Source: Cyanophora paradoxa (taxonomy: Eukaryota; Glaucocystophyceae; Cyanophorales; Cyanophoraceae). Taken from it: a DNA stretch of 64,000 nucleotides. Position 1 is the first letter of the stretch. Each line of letters opens with the position of its first letter. Positions 51,301 through 61,608 of this stretch are shown here, in pieces. Where the stretch lies: contig QPMI01000005.1 of assembly GCA_004431415.1 (NCBI GenBank), positions 186,001 through 250,000 on the forward strand, given 5' to 3'. The notes under the pieces are model-generated. The model did not search any database and was not told where the DNA came from. It saw only the letters and a program-made list of their open reading frames with translations. The translations under genes and the position numbers were made by a program.

Positions 51301-52686
51301 CTAGCTAGTTTTGGTCCTTTCTCTTAGTGTTCTCTGAGGTTTAGGGGCTGTATATGACTCCTTAGTAGTCTGAAAGTCATTATACCATCTCTGGCTATTA
51401 ACCTCAGAAAGTTTCTGTGTCCCTGCTATAGTGAGCTTTTTGAGTTCCCTATTAACCTTGCCAGTCTTCTCCTTTCTAGCCTCTATCAAAGGCTTATCTG
51501 GGACTTCATTAGCAGCTTCTATGCCTTCTCTCCTTATAGCAGCATCAACCTTGGCTTCCTCTTTGGCTTGCTCTAATGCATCCACTGTAGGTGTTTCCAG
51601 ATACTCAACTGAATTCACAGGTAACAGCTCATGGAAAGCAAACCTGTTTTCTATGATCTCACCAGTGGGACTCCTTAGCTTAAACTTAAAGCCTTCCCTA
51701 CTATCAACAGTGTAAACCATCCTAGACCAATTGTTACCCTGTTTAGCAAAGGCATTTTTCTCAACTTTCACTCTAACAAACATGCCTGGCTGCATGGTAT
51801 CAAGGTAAGCTATTGATTTCTTGAATCTTTCATCTTCTAATCCCACTATATACCTATAATGCTCCTCTGTAGTTTCGCCTGGCTTCATCTTAGTAGCTGA
51901 GTGAACTGTATTATTGTAATTATACTCAATATCACCTAACACATCAAAGAATCTAGCTGTGTTATTAGCTATGCAGTAGTTTGTGATCAGTCTCTTAATC
52001 TGCTTGTTAAAGGCTTCAATTCGACCTTGGCTTCTATGGTCAGCAGTTCCACTCACTTGGTGTTCTATGAATTTACTAGATAAATACTCCTGGAATATTC
52101 GATTTTGGAACTCACTCCCAGCATCTGATTGAACTTTTACTATGGGTCTTGCCACTCTCATTTCAAGCTGCTTAAATGCAGCTAATGTAGTGAGAGCTGA
52201 TTTATCTCTTATAGGTATGATATATCCAGTTCTCAGTGTTGATTCCATAGCAGTCATAAAGGTATCATAGCCATTGTTTTGTTTCTTATAAGCTGGGAAA
52301 AAGAGCAAATCAATCACATAGGTATCAAGGGGTTGCCTTATTGGAACCATGGGATCTCTCTTCCTAGATATAGCAGGTGCATTGATCTGAACTACCTCTT
52401 GTTTTTTATAGAACTCTTGCAACTGCTTATAGGATTCATCTGGTAACTCAGCCCTCATAGCTTGAAGCCCTTTGTAACCAGTCCTCACATCATAGAATCT
52501 CTTGGCAATCTTGCTAGTTTCTTTCACTGCAATAGCAACTGGGATCTCCACAGGGACAAGCTCTTTCATCTCTGATTTTTTGACAATTCGAGATTCCCCT
52601 TTTTCCTCCTTTGGAACTGTGATAGGCAGTAGGTTACCTTGTAGTTGCTCAGTGGTTCTCCTAACTATTCTTCCAGTTGCTGGCAT
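51301..52686 (-). CDS. int: RVE-type DDE integrase of element 2
   Basis: This 461-residue integrase is distant from that of element 1. The core has TYVIDLLFF (first Asp, about 123), KVQSDAGSEF (second Asp, about 186) and QGRIEAFNKQIKRL (Glu, about 221). A helical N-terminal region (YKGLQAMRAELPDESYKQL) and a C-terminal SH3-like, basic part (GMFVRVKVEKNAF, FKLRSPTGEI) flank it. The gene starts three bases after the last polymerase fragment, so pol and int form one unit as in element 1. All catalytic residues are present. Confidence 0.93.
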   Translation of the reverse strand: MPATGRIVRRTTEQLQGNLLPITVPKEEKGESRIVKKSEMKELVPVEIPVAIAVKETSKIAKRFYDVRTGYKGLQAMRAELPDESYKQLQEFYKKQEVVQINAPAISRKRDPMVPIRQPLDTYVIDLLFFPAYKKQNNGYDTFMTAMESTLRTGYIIPIRDKSALTTLAAFKQLEMRVARPIVKVQSDAGSEFQNRIFQEYLSSKFIEHQVSGTADHRSQGRIEAFNKQIKRLITNYCIANNTARFFDVLGDIEYNYNNTVHSATKMKPGETTEEHYRYIVGLEDERFKKSIAYLDTMQPGMFVRVKVEKNAFAKQGNNWSRMVYTVDSREGFKFKLRSPTGEIIENRFAFHELLPVNSVEYLETPTVDALEQAKEEAKVDAAIRREGIEAANEVPDKPLIEARKEKTGKVNRELKKLTIAGTQKLSEVNSQRWYNDFQTTKESYTAPKPQRTLRERTKTS

Positions 52687-52689
52687 CTC

Positions 52690-55600
52690 TTAATTAAAAG
52701 GAACAGAATTAATACCATCTGGTAAGATGTATCTCTTTGCATCAAAGCAGTTTAGGGCAACCCTTCTACTCACGGTATCTATTATTGTGTGATCTGCCCT
52801 TCTCTTCTGCTTTGCAGTCACAGTCTTGCTGATACCTGCAAATAAACACTGCTTAAAATCATTAAATTGGAGTTCCTCAGTGGAAGTCCCAGAGAGCTTA
52901 CTCCTCTCAATCTCAGCAGTTCTGAAACTGTAAACTTTTGCTCTCAGACCTACATACTCCAATATTGCAGAGCCAGGCATTTCATTTTTGTATTTACCTG
53001 GGGTCATTCTGTTAGATCCCCTAGGTCCAAGGCATAAGATATATTCTCTATATCTTTTTGTAAGGTCTTAGATTCAATATATAGACAGAAGGAGTCAGTA
53101 TCATGGAATAGTAACTTTGCTTTTGTCCATTGGGACCTTACAGTATCATAGAAGAACTGGTAATTATGCAGTTTGGCTGCATCCAAAACATAAGCCCCAA
53201 TTGCAACAGGCTTATCTAGTTTCACATGCTTTGTGTAAAACTCAAAGGCAACTGCTTTTTCGTTTATGGGACTTGTTGATTTCACCAATGGGGAAGCTGC
53301 ATATTTCATAAACAGTTTCTCACTGTTTGCAATCTTAACCACAGATCTACCTCTGCAAGATTCAATGCATTTCCCATAGATTGAGTTATTCATGAGTTTA
53401 TAGAAATCAGCCTCGAATTTATTCACTGCTTTCCTTCTCATCTCAGTATTCAGCTCAATGTAGGGTTTCATTACAGGAGCCACAGTAAATGAGAGGACCC
53501 TGTGAATTTTCTTTAATTTCACACCTTTGTCCAACAGATATTGCAGAAGAGGCTCAGAAATCACATAGTTTGCCACAGAACCAAAGGTTGCAGTTAGCTT
53601 AGGGTCTTATCAAGCTCTTCTCCTGAAAGATCCAACAGGCTCTTTTGATATTGTGATAATTCCGCATATTCTACTATTTTCTTGTTAATAATTAGGGGGA
53701 AATCACTGTGGTCTAGATATAGCCTTATTGGGTATTCCAGATCAACTTCCAGGAAACTGGATCTGTTATCTTGTGGGTTGAATTCGGTCTCCCATCTAAA
53801 ATCACCAACTGGAATTGGCTGACTCAAACAGTAGCCATACAAGTTGTTAGCATCAAACAGCATAATGTGGGAGTTCTCACCATCAGCCTCAGCATACCTA
53901 CAAGGCATTGTTGCAAAGCCACCCCTGATTCCCCTCTCAACAAATTCGTATTGCTCTACATCACTTATAAGCTCTATTTTTGCCTCGGTGGTCCTAAGCA
54001 TAGCATCCCAAGATAACCCAGGTGCAGATACATAATGAACTGGGTCAAGTCCATATACTGAGTGTGAAAGCCTTCTGAAGGCTTGGAATTTGTTCATTAA
54101 CTCATCTACATCAGCAGCTCCAAAATCCATGAAATTGCTTGCATCAATGAACTTGTAAAGACCCCATTGCAATGAAAGGTATTGATCAAAGTTTTTCGAA
54201 AGGATTTCGATTCGCTTTTTATCACCCATGCCTGCTATTTTTCTGAAAATGAATGTCCCACAGTCATCCATTTGGTCAACAACTACTGCAACTTTGGTTT
54301 GCTTTGAGATTCTCCTATGGAGATTGCAGTTTCTGCATGCAGGAGCAATATAATGACCTGTGTGGTGATCATGATCTCTGCATTTGAAGTTCTCCTTGGT
54401 GAACCTCTCACTGCAAAGGTAACAGTGTTTAGTAGCCCTGTAAACAGCCTTTTGCTCATCTGTGAGTTCATTCATGGGAATATTGGTAAACAGAAAATCG
54501 ATCAGCTCTCTTGCTTTGGACTCCAAGCATTCAAAGAGACCTCCCATTGGATCCTGCCCCTCAAATCGAAAATCTTGAACATCTTCCCCAGTGACTACTC
54601 TAAGGTTCACTGCTGAGACTTCCCTCTTGGATTTCGATGCATCAATGGGGATGCTTCTATGTTCAATCTTGCAGTAAACCACAACAGGAAGCCACACAGT
54701 TTTCCTGAGGTTTTTCAGTCCAAACTCTATGGTGGTCTCAGGTTTAGGGGTGATTCCCTTTGAGAGTCTCCAATCAATGCATCTGTTTGAGTCCACATGA
54801 GCAGTGAGTTTAGCCTCAGACCTGAATCGAGATAAGCATGTATCACAGTAGTGTAACTTCTGATCATTGTATGTTTCATGGTTTACTTTCAATAGCCTTG
54901 AAAGGGACATGATTGTAATATAGTGACCATTCCCTTCATCATCAAATATCAGCATGAGATTAACCTTATGCTTTCTGCCTGGGTTACTGGATTGATGCAG
55001 GGGATAAACAACCTCTCCATCGATTCCGAATATATTAATGCTAATGCCTGCATTTTGAGCCTCGAATTTATCAATTATTTCAGCATCACAGGCAACAGGG
55101 AATGGGATATTGTCGAAATTGAGAGCCAGCGGATTATAAGCGATTGCTGAGTATTTCCATTTGCGATATTGTGAAAGCTCATTCCTCTTATGGGAGTTAA
55201 TAGATTTTCTGTAAATCGAGGCTAAAATCGCATTTTCGAAGCAGGAATCATCAATATTTCGAATATTCACTGTGGCTCTCTTCCTAGCAATCCACTCTGG
55301 GGTTTGTAGAAAGCATCCACCAGTTGGAGCATAACTCATAATAGCCACTCTGAGTATTTCAATTTTTTCTAAGCGATAGCTATCAACCACATTCATCTGC
55401 TCCTGACACATTTGGGCTGCTTTATTCAGCTCAGTTCGAATATTTCTCGACCTGGTTAATACAAAGTAATCACTGTAAATGTATTTCGATATCCAAACCT
55501 GCGGATTGCTGACTTTTACGAACTTGCAGATAAAAGACAAGCGAACCTTGATTGCCCTGAATTGATCTAAACCCTGCTTTAATCGATTAGGAAGGGATGT

Positions 55601-55933
55601 AGCAATTCTGTCCAGGAATTCAATCACATCTACAACAACTTCCCTTCTGGCTCTGTAAGTGAGCCAGCGATATAATTCATTCATGGCTGTTCCATCTTCT
55701 GCCTCAGGTTCTATTTGCCTTAGGCGATCCAGTTCATCCAAGGTTTCAATTTTATCATATAGGTTATTTGCTTTTCTGGTTAATCTGGCTAAAGTGGGTC
55801 TACCCTTTGCAATTAAATCTATTTCCCGGTCATATTCAGCCTCTGTTATTTCATGGGCTGCATATAGTGTTCCCAGCAATCCCATGAGTTCCCATTTCTT
55901 CTCCCTTATGAGTTTGTTGGTAATTCGGGGCAT
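52690..55933 (-). CDS. pPolB: Protein-primed family B DNA polymerase, two frameshifts
   Basis: Three adjacent frames make up one polymerase of about 1075 residues. The first (55933-53594) holds an IRNIDDSCFENAI segment, a YCDTCLSRF..HVDSNRC finger, an EndoVII-like CYLCSERF ... CRDHDHHTGHYIAPACRNCN knot, and the LFDANNLYGYCLSQPIP motif (pol A). The second (about 53590-53004) holds KLMNNSIYGK (pol B) and LLFHDTDSFCLYIE (pol C). The third (53007-52690) is the C-terminus. Both switches are -1 shifts (near 53595-53605 and 53006-53030), each next to a C or G run of three or four. A base added to each run would restore one frame, so this is either recent decay or a base-calling error. The type is that of Polinton polymerases. 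Confidence 0.88.
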
Positions 55934-56183
55934 TATTCCTAACTTGTTCCTATTCTAAGGGGATATTTTATTTTAGAGCATTTTAAACGCAAGTGGACTT
56001 AGTGGGTGGAGTTGAGGCACTTTTTATTTCTTTTTAGGGCAGAGTCCTTTTTTAGAATCTGTGAAAAAATGAGTCAACTCCCCCCACTTAGTCAACCTAA
56101 TCGATAAATAAACCATAAATAAAAGACTGTTTGGGTCTTTTATGATAAATTTGAGTCAACCATGAGTCCACTTTTGAGTAAAC
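55934..56183. repeat. Intergenic inverted repeat between polymerase and primase-helicase
   Basis: The arms AGTGGACTTAGTGGGTGGAG (from 55992) and AGTCAACTCCCCCCACTTAG (to about 56090) form an imperfect inverted repeat of the same family as 50180-50290. They are followed by TGAGTCAACCATGAGTCCAC near 56150-56172. It may be an operator, an origin element or a small non-autonomous repeat; there is no gene here. Confidence 0.6.
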
Positions 56184-58777
56184 CTAAACTTCAACATCAG
56201 AATCATAATCTGATGCATCAGGATCAGCAGCAGGTAGTTCTTGTTTCATCCTTGGATTAGCTTCTTCCTCAATGGTCTCATCATCTACAAGCTTCATCTT
56301 TCTGAATTCCTCAAATACTTGTGGGAATAGGAAATGATAGTATTGCTTACCATTTGTAGTTTTCACTTGGATATATGTCACACTTCTCATTTCAGTATAA
56401 TACCTGCGACTATTATAATCGTTTTTATATTTGTTGCTGGTAATGAACTCCTGGAACCATTTCCAGGTTTCCACAAGGCTACCAGACTTGCATTTATTCT
56501 CGGAAATTAAGCCTCGATCCACAAGCCACTTAGTGAACATAAGAATGATTGGGGCGCATACCTGCTGGGCTAAATAGTATTTATTTGTAAGGGGTCTATC
56601 AGCAATCCAGTTCACATCCTCACAGTCAACTTTGGTTCTCAAATAGTGGGCAATGTTTCGAATATTGCAGTGATCATTAAGCCATTTTACAAGTGGAAGG
56701 AAGTATGACCTATCCTTTGCGAATTTCTTACTAACTTCAACAACCACAAATCGCCTATCTCCAGCTTCAATTTTAACTGGAATGTTATTATTGCTGGTAA
56801 ATATAATCCTGGCAAAGTTGCTTTTTGTGTATGAATCTATCCCTTTGTGTTCAATAACAATCTTATCAGAAGTAATGAGATCTTTGAGCATATCATTATT
56901 TTCGAATGTGTCCTTGCCTGAGGCTTCATTCACAACAATCAAGATCTTATCCTCTCTGTTATGGGCAAATCGACCAAACAGATCCTCTTTTGGCTTCCCA
57001 GTTGCATAACTCAGGGCATCTCCAAGAATCTTCTTTTGGAAAGTATCAACCAACACATTCTTACCAGTTCCTTGTTCACCAATGAAGATTAAGGATACTC
57101 CATTGAGTTCCCCAGGCTTTTGCAGCATGTGGGCAAACCATTTCAATAGATATTCGTGAGTATTTTGATCCTCACCAGACATTAAGAACAAGTGATCTAG
57201 GAAAGGCTTAATCATCTCAGCAGTTACATCCTCTGGGGCATTTTCGAATTGCTGATGGTCGACCTTCATTCCTGGATAGAGATTAAATACAGACTTGCAT
57301 TTTGCACTGAGAGTAGCAGGAGGTGGGAGGAAATCCATGTAAGTTGATCTTGTGGCTGTTGGATCCACAATCCATTTCCTAAATGATTGCTCCCATTTCT
57401 CTTTCTCATTATCTGTCCCTCATTCACAATCACCTTATGCATCAAGTGGGGGAAATGCTTTGTTGAGAGTTTCCCAATATCTTTGGGCATCCAGCAAAGT
57501 AGTTGTTCATCCCAGAGCATCACACAACCAACATTTTCAACATGATGCATTCGAGCATTGAAATACCTCTTATGCACATTGTAATGTTCAGCCAAAGGAG
57601 GAATACTTGCAGTCTTGTAATCGATTTCATCTGTGTCCTCTGGTAGGAATGCATACTTTTTGGGGAAGAGTTCCTTGAAAAGCTCATTGTTATCTTTGCT
57701 CAACCAATAAACCAAGGATTTGAAGGTCAACACTTTGCCAGGCTCAGCCTTCTTCTTGCTTCTGCGAAGTTGTGTAAACTTCTCCTGGCATTCATCATAA
57801 TCATACTTGTCACTCTGTTCTGAGAATTGGTGGAAGAGTTCAGCTTGCATTTTAGGGGTGAACTTGTTGTCTTCCCCAACATTGATGATGACCAGTCCTA
57901 CATCAATCCAAGTTTTATACTCATTAGCTCTCTCACCATTCAGACCCATTATAACACTTTGTAGCAGTTCGAAAGTAACAGGATTTTCGGGTTCAGTGTC
58001 TTTTTCAGCTTCTACCTTCTCAGTCTTCACTTTATCACTTTTTGGCTCCTTTTTAACTGGTTTTGGCTCAGGGCTATAATTTGCGAATGCAGAAATATTC
58101 GATTCATCCACAAGTTTAGTAGAAGCTGAGAAGAAAGATACAAAGAAGTCCTCATTTCGCATTAACACTTTGTCACAGTCAACGAATTTCTTAAAGCAAA
58201 CGTTTTTATCAACATCTTTCTTTGATTTATTTTGAGCATCCAGAGTCTCACCTTTGCAGCAATTGAGGCAGATTAGGTTCTGTGTGGAGCTGTAAACTCC
58301 ACTGTCATAATCCTCATTTTTCACCAATCCCATCGCTTTGAAAAGCTTGGGGATATCTTCATGTTTGCATGCAAGCGATTTAATAATAAAGTGGGCTGAA
58401 ATCTTGAACTTGGTGACATCCTCCTTAATCAAATAAACCCTTCTATGGCGAACTGCAACAGCAATATCGTTAATAGAAGTGGTACCAGATCGCTTCCATA
58501 GCTTATCTCTCATCTCTCTTACAACAGTTTCCGCCTCAGCATAGTTATCAGCAATGTTCTCCTTCAAATCAGCGAATTTATCCAGGTCCAGGTAAACTCT
58601 GGTCACTTGCTCAGGTTGAATGCATTCAGCCCAGGTCTTAACCTTGCTATTATCAATGGCTTCAAGGGCATCTTCGGCAGAATCAAATACATGGGTGACC
58701 TTGTTGCGATCACCAATGAGAGTACTAAGGAATGTAGCATTTTCAACAGGGGTGGCGAATTTCTCGATTTTGTTCAT
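56184..58777 (-). CDS. Primase-SF3 helicase, one frameshift
   Basis: Two overlapping frames encode one protein of about 860 residues. The first (58777 to about 57400) has an archaeo-eukaryotic primase-like region (RVYLDLDKFAD near 61; VYSSTQNLICL), a Lys/Glu-rich linker, and a PriCT-like segment (EYKTWIDVGLVIINVGED). The second (about 57420-56184) is a superfamily 3 helicase: Walker A IFIGEQGTGKN, Walker B ILIVVNEAS, sensor FTSNNNIP, and a downstream GDRRFVVVEVS. The switch is a -1 shift at about 57417-57422, beside a GGG run on the minus strand. The enzyme would prime and unwind replication forks. Element 1 has no counterpart. Confidence 0.87.
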
Positions 58778-58994
58778 TTTCGATTTTGGGGACTTCTACC
58801 TTTAACGAAGAAAATAATTTCGGAAGGAGGAATTGTCTTTTATATATATCCTATTATTTGCCAAGTCCTTAAGTAGTTTTGGGTCGGGATACTGTCTCGA
58901 TATATAGGTACAGTTTTAAAAAAGAGGGAAGAAAGCTGTCATTTTTTTGCCTCCGATCAAATCGATTTCTACAAAATTTGTTTCGATCGAGAAT
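58778..58994. other. Short gene-free spacer
   Basis: AT-rich spacer upstream of the primase-helicase start, with TTTTATATATATCCTATTA near 58850 and TATATAGGTACAG near 58900. It is the probable promoter; nothing else is seen. Confidence 0.4.
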
Positions 58995-59321
58995 TTATTC
59001 TTCGATATATTTCCGAGGTCTTCCAACCGGTTTATGCTCTTTGGGTTTCTTGGGCTGTTCATCTTTCTTCTTGTGGTAATATTCCAGCGCTTTTGCCTTT
59101 TTTTGCTCGCGATATTCTTCATTTTCCCTGTATTTCCTCTGGTGTCTGAGGGCAATCTTTTTGAGTTCTTCTGGTGTGTGAACTGTAGCGGCTCCTTGGG
59201 ATAATCGTTCCTGCTTCTTTTTATGATAGGCTTCGCGTTTTCTTTGGGCATCTTGCTCCCTTTTCAGTCTCAGCTTCTCTGCTTTTTCATCATCTGTGAG
59301 TATCTTGCGGATATTCGGCAT
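58995..59321 (-). CDS. Small basic YRE-motif protein with AT-hook
   Basis: The protein has 108 residues and is about 40 percent Lys, Arg and Glu. It consists of a charged helix, the motif RKYRENEEYREQKKAKALEY, and a C-terminal GRPRKYIEE, where GRPRK is an AT-hook core. It shares the Y[R]E..xYR pattern with the neighbour at 59474-59719 and with the element 1 protein at 7880-8155. Binding of AT-rich DNA, perhaps in packaging or regulation, is likely from the hook; the rest is unknown. Confidence 0.65.
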   Translation of the reverse strand: MPNIRKILTDDEKAEKLRLKREQDAQRKREAYHKKKQERLSQGAATVHTPEELKKIALRHQRKYRENEEYREQKKAKALEYYHKKKDEQPKKPKEHKPVGRPRKYIEE

Positions 59322-59473
59322 TTCTCTTTAATAGTAGATACGAAAATAATTTTTCCTCAATACAATCTATCTACTTTTTCCTTAAGTCATTTTTTGTTGC
59401 GAACACCAGTTCCTGTCTGTAAACTTTTATAGCTGCCTCAGTGGCATACTGAGACCGCTTTTTCTCAATTATC

Positions 59474-59719
59474 TTATAGACCTGGGGGTCCATTGCTACT
59501 TTCAGTAGGCAAATAATATTTAATTGGTCTACCTCTGGGTCTCTGCTCCTCTTTTTGGGCTTTTCTGCGATAATAGGATGCCAGGGCTTGCTGCTTTTTA
59601 TACTCTCTATATGCTGGGTCCTCTCTATATCGTTTCTGCATTGCTAGAATGTGTCTTATAGAACCCTCAGTAACAGGTTCATCACTGGTAAACTCGATTA
59701 AACTAATAGTATCCTCCAT
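59474..59719 (-). CDS. Small basic YRE-motif protein, second copy
   Basis: The protein has 81 residues. An acidic start (MEDTISLIEFTSDEPVTEGS) is followed by KRYREDPAYREYKKQQALAS, YYRRKAQK and the hook RPRGRPIKYYLP. It is a paralogue of the 108-residue protein downstream. Its start overlaps the end of the double-cysteine gene by 17 bases, so the two are probably translated from linked transcripts. The function is unknown. Confidence 0.65.
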   Translation of the reverse strand: MEDTISLIEFTSDEPVTEGSIRHILAMQKRYREDPAYREYKKQQALASYYRRKAQKEEQRPRGRPIKYYLPTESSNGPPGL

Positions 59720-59975
59720 TTATATTCCCAGAGAAAACGTTTTCTGCTGGCAGAGAACTTCTCCTTGGATACTCCTGTTGCTCATATGTATACTCTGTGG
59801 GGTCTGCTGGCATTGACTCCACAGAAACTGTTGATCTCCTTCTCTCTCTTGCTTCTGAGGCATTATCCTCAGTATCTGACATCTCAAACTCTATTGTTGT
59901 GTCACAGCATCCACTGTGGCAATTGCTCACCACATGCAGACTGAGCATCTCAATAAACTTTCGTATTATATCCAT
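59703..59975 (-). CDS. Small double-cysteine SDTE-motif protein of element 2
   Basis: The protein has 90 residues. The N-terminus MDIIRKFIEMLSLHVVS, then SGCCDTTIEFEMSDTEDN, matches the element 1 protein at 23967-24293 position by position. The tail is different (REARERRRSTVS..., then EQQEYPRRSSLPAENVF) but is again Ser/Thr/Arg-rich. Here the gene sits inside the virion module, between the coiled-coil gene and the basic protein genes, while in element 1 it is beside the inverted repeat. Conservation limited to about 40 residues suggests a defined interaction surface. No named family is known to me. Confidence 0.75.
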   Translation of the reverse strand: MDIIRKFIEMLSLHVVSNCHSGCCDTTIEFEMSDTEDNASEARERRRSTVSVESMPADPTEYTYEQQEYPRRSSLPAENVFSGNINGGYY

Positions 59976-59997
59976 GTCTCTAATAAAACAGAGAAAA

Positions 59998-60732
59998 TTA
60001 AAGCCAAACTCGTCTTTTATATACTGTTGGGGCTACTCCCTTTTCTACTTCAGCTTTGGTGGCACCAGGTTCAATAGTTCCCTTCTGGGTCTTTGTTTTC
60101 ATTTCATCTACTGCCTGCTCATCGATTTGGTTCTCTTTCTTAGCAATAAACTGTTTATCTGGGACACCAGTAATTCCCATTTTATAAACTTCCTTTCGAA
60201 GCATCTCCTTTAGCTTAGCTCTCTCTTTCTTCTCAGTAACATACTGCTCCAAGGCACTGGATTTGGCTTCCAAGTCTTTGAGTTTAGCAGTCATCTCATC
60301 CCATTGAGCCTTGGGAATTCGATGAATATTTTGAGTGGGAGCAGTCTTATATGTGACTTCACCAGCCATAGACTGGATTACCTTGTCTGATTCCTTACTA
60401 AGACCTTCACCTTTGCGAGCCAATGACAGATCTTGCAAGCCTAAACCTTTATCATCAGCAGCACCAATAATTCGCCTGGCACCCTCAGCAACAGCTTTCA
60501 TTTTCGAAGCTTCAGGTGAGATGTTGAGTTGGTCACTGGTTGAAGCTTGTGGGGCTTTGTCATCGACTGATTCCTCATAGGCAGCATTAAGAGGGTCCTC
60601 TTCTTGCTGTGAGGGCTTCACCTCATTCATACCATTGAATTTCATTGGTTCAGTATTAATGGATCCATTGTTTCCACCACCTGAATAGCCAACAGCCCCA
60701 GCTGGGATCCCTATCTTTCGTTTGGGAGGCAT
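59998..60732 (-). CDS. Conserved coiled-coil virion-module protein of element 2
   Basis: The protein has 244 residues. After a basic, Gly-rich N-terminus (MPPKRKIGIPAG) and a low-complexity acidic part comes the conserved coiled coil (AKLKDLEAKSSALEQYVTEK, then ERAKLKEMLRKEVYKMGITG). A short basic end (VYKRRVWL) follows. It is the counterpart of 9097-9735 in element 1, and its gene likewise lies just downstream of the ATPase gene. An assembly or core role is inferred from this constant position. Confidence 0.75.
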   Translation of the reverse strand: MPPKRKIGIPAGAVGYSGGGNNGSINTEPMKFNGMNEVKPSQQEEDPLNAAYEESVDDKAPQASTSDQLNISPEASKMKAVAEGARRIIGAADDKGLGLQDLSLARKGEGLSKESDKVIQSMAGEVTYKTAPTQNIHRIPKAQWDEMTAKLKDLEAKSSALEQYVTEKKERAKLKEMLRKEVYKMGITGVPDKQFIAKKENQIDEQAVDEMKTKTQKGTIEPGATKAEVEKGVAPTVYKRRVWL

Positions 60733-60760
60733 TGTATCTTTATTAGAATGAGAGATAATT

Positions 60761-61543
60761 TTATAAACCGCGTTTATATCGCATCAATTTATTGCTATGG
60801 ACTTGGCTTTTCACTTCTTTAGGGGCTTCCTCTTTCTCTGGAGGTTTCAGTTCATCTTCTTTCTTTTTTGGCTTTCTGTGGAAGCGAGGAAATGGGAAAT
60901 CTTTCACAAGCTCAGCTTTATCTACATAGTATTTAACTGAGTAGTTTGCAGAGGACCAAATAATATACTGATAGGAGTGAACATACTCTTCAAACATCTT
61001 GTAAAAATCCTCTTTATTTCGCATTATATTGTATTCTTCCTCTATGGCTTCAAGTTCTTTGCGATTTGCAGCACTTAGAAACATTGCATAGTCCGAATTA
61101 ACTCGAATAGTCGAAGAGACTTTCCTTAGCTTTTGTGTGATGCAGATAATGGATATTTTCGAATGGCGACCTCTGGAATACAGAGAGCCAATAATTTTAT
61201 CACGAGTTAGGTCTACAATCTCATTATCTATAAGATCATCTAAAACTACACATAACTGGTTAACAGGTTGACCTTTTTCTATTTTCTCTTGCCTTTCATC
61301 TAGCAATTTAGCAATGTAAGGGGCATCCCATTTTCCCAGTTGCAATGTTGCAACTTTATCCCAGAAATGATTGAAGCTGGTTCCACTCACAACTAATACA
61401 ACATCAATCTTTTTGGCATCATGCAACTGCTTCAACCAATACTTCACAGCTTCTGATTTACCAGTTGCTGATTTTCCTATTGCCAGTACACGAAATGGTG
61501 GCTCTATCATTTCACCAGCCACAAATTCATCCAAATCAGTCAT
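60761..61543 (-). CDS. FtsK/HerA-type DNA packaging ATPase of element 2
   Basis: This 260-residue ATPase is homologous to that of element 1. The Walker A motif is IGKSATGKS (about 22-30), the Walker B is LCVVLDDLIDNE (about 97-108), and SLYSRGRHSKISIICITQKL follows with the conserved Gln. The C-terminus is a long Lys/Glu/Pro-rich tail (RFHRKPKKKEDELKPPEK). An A/T-rich box TTTTTATATG lies upstream. The order capsid-ATPase-coiled coil equals that of element 1. Confidence 0.93.
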   Translation of the reverse strand: MTDLDEFVAGEMIEPPFRVLAIGKSATGKSEAVKYWLKQLHDAKKIDVVLVVSGTSFNHFWDKVATLQLGKWDAPYIAKLLDERQEKIEKGQPVNQLCVVLDDLIDNEIVDLTRDKIIGSLYSRGRHSKISIICITQKLRKVSSTIRVNSDYAMFLSAANRKELEAIEEEYNIMRNKEDFYKMFEEYVHSYQYIIWSSANYSVKYYVDKAELVKDFPFPRFHRKPKKKEDELKPPEKEEAPKEVKSQVHSNKLMRYKRGL

Positions 61544-61608
61544 TGTTGTATATCTTTCTTAATAAAGACATATAAAAATAATGCAGGGAGACTGAAAATC
61601 GTAACAAT

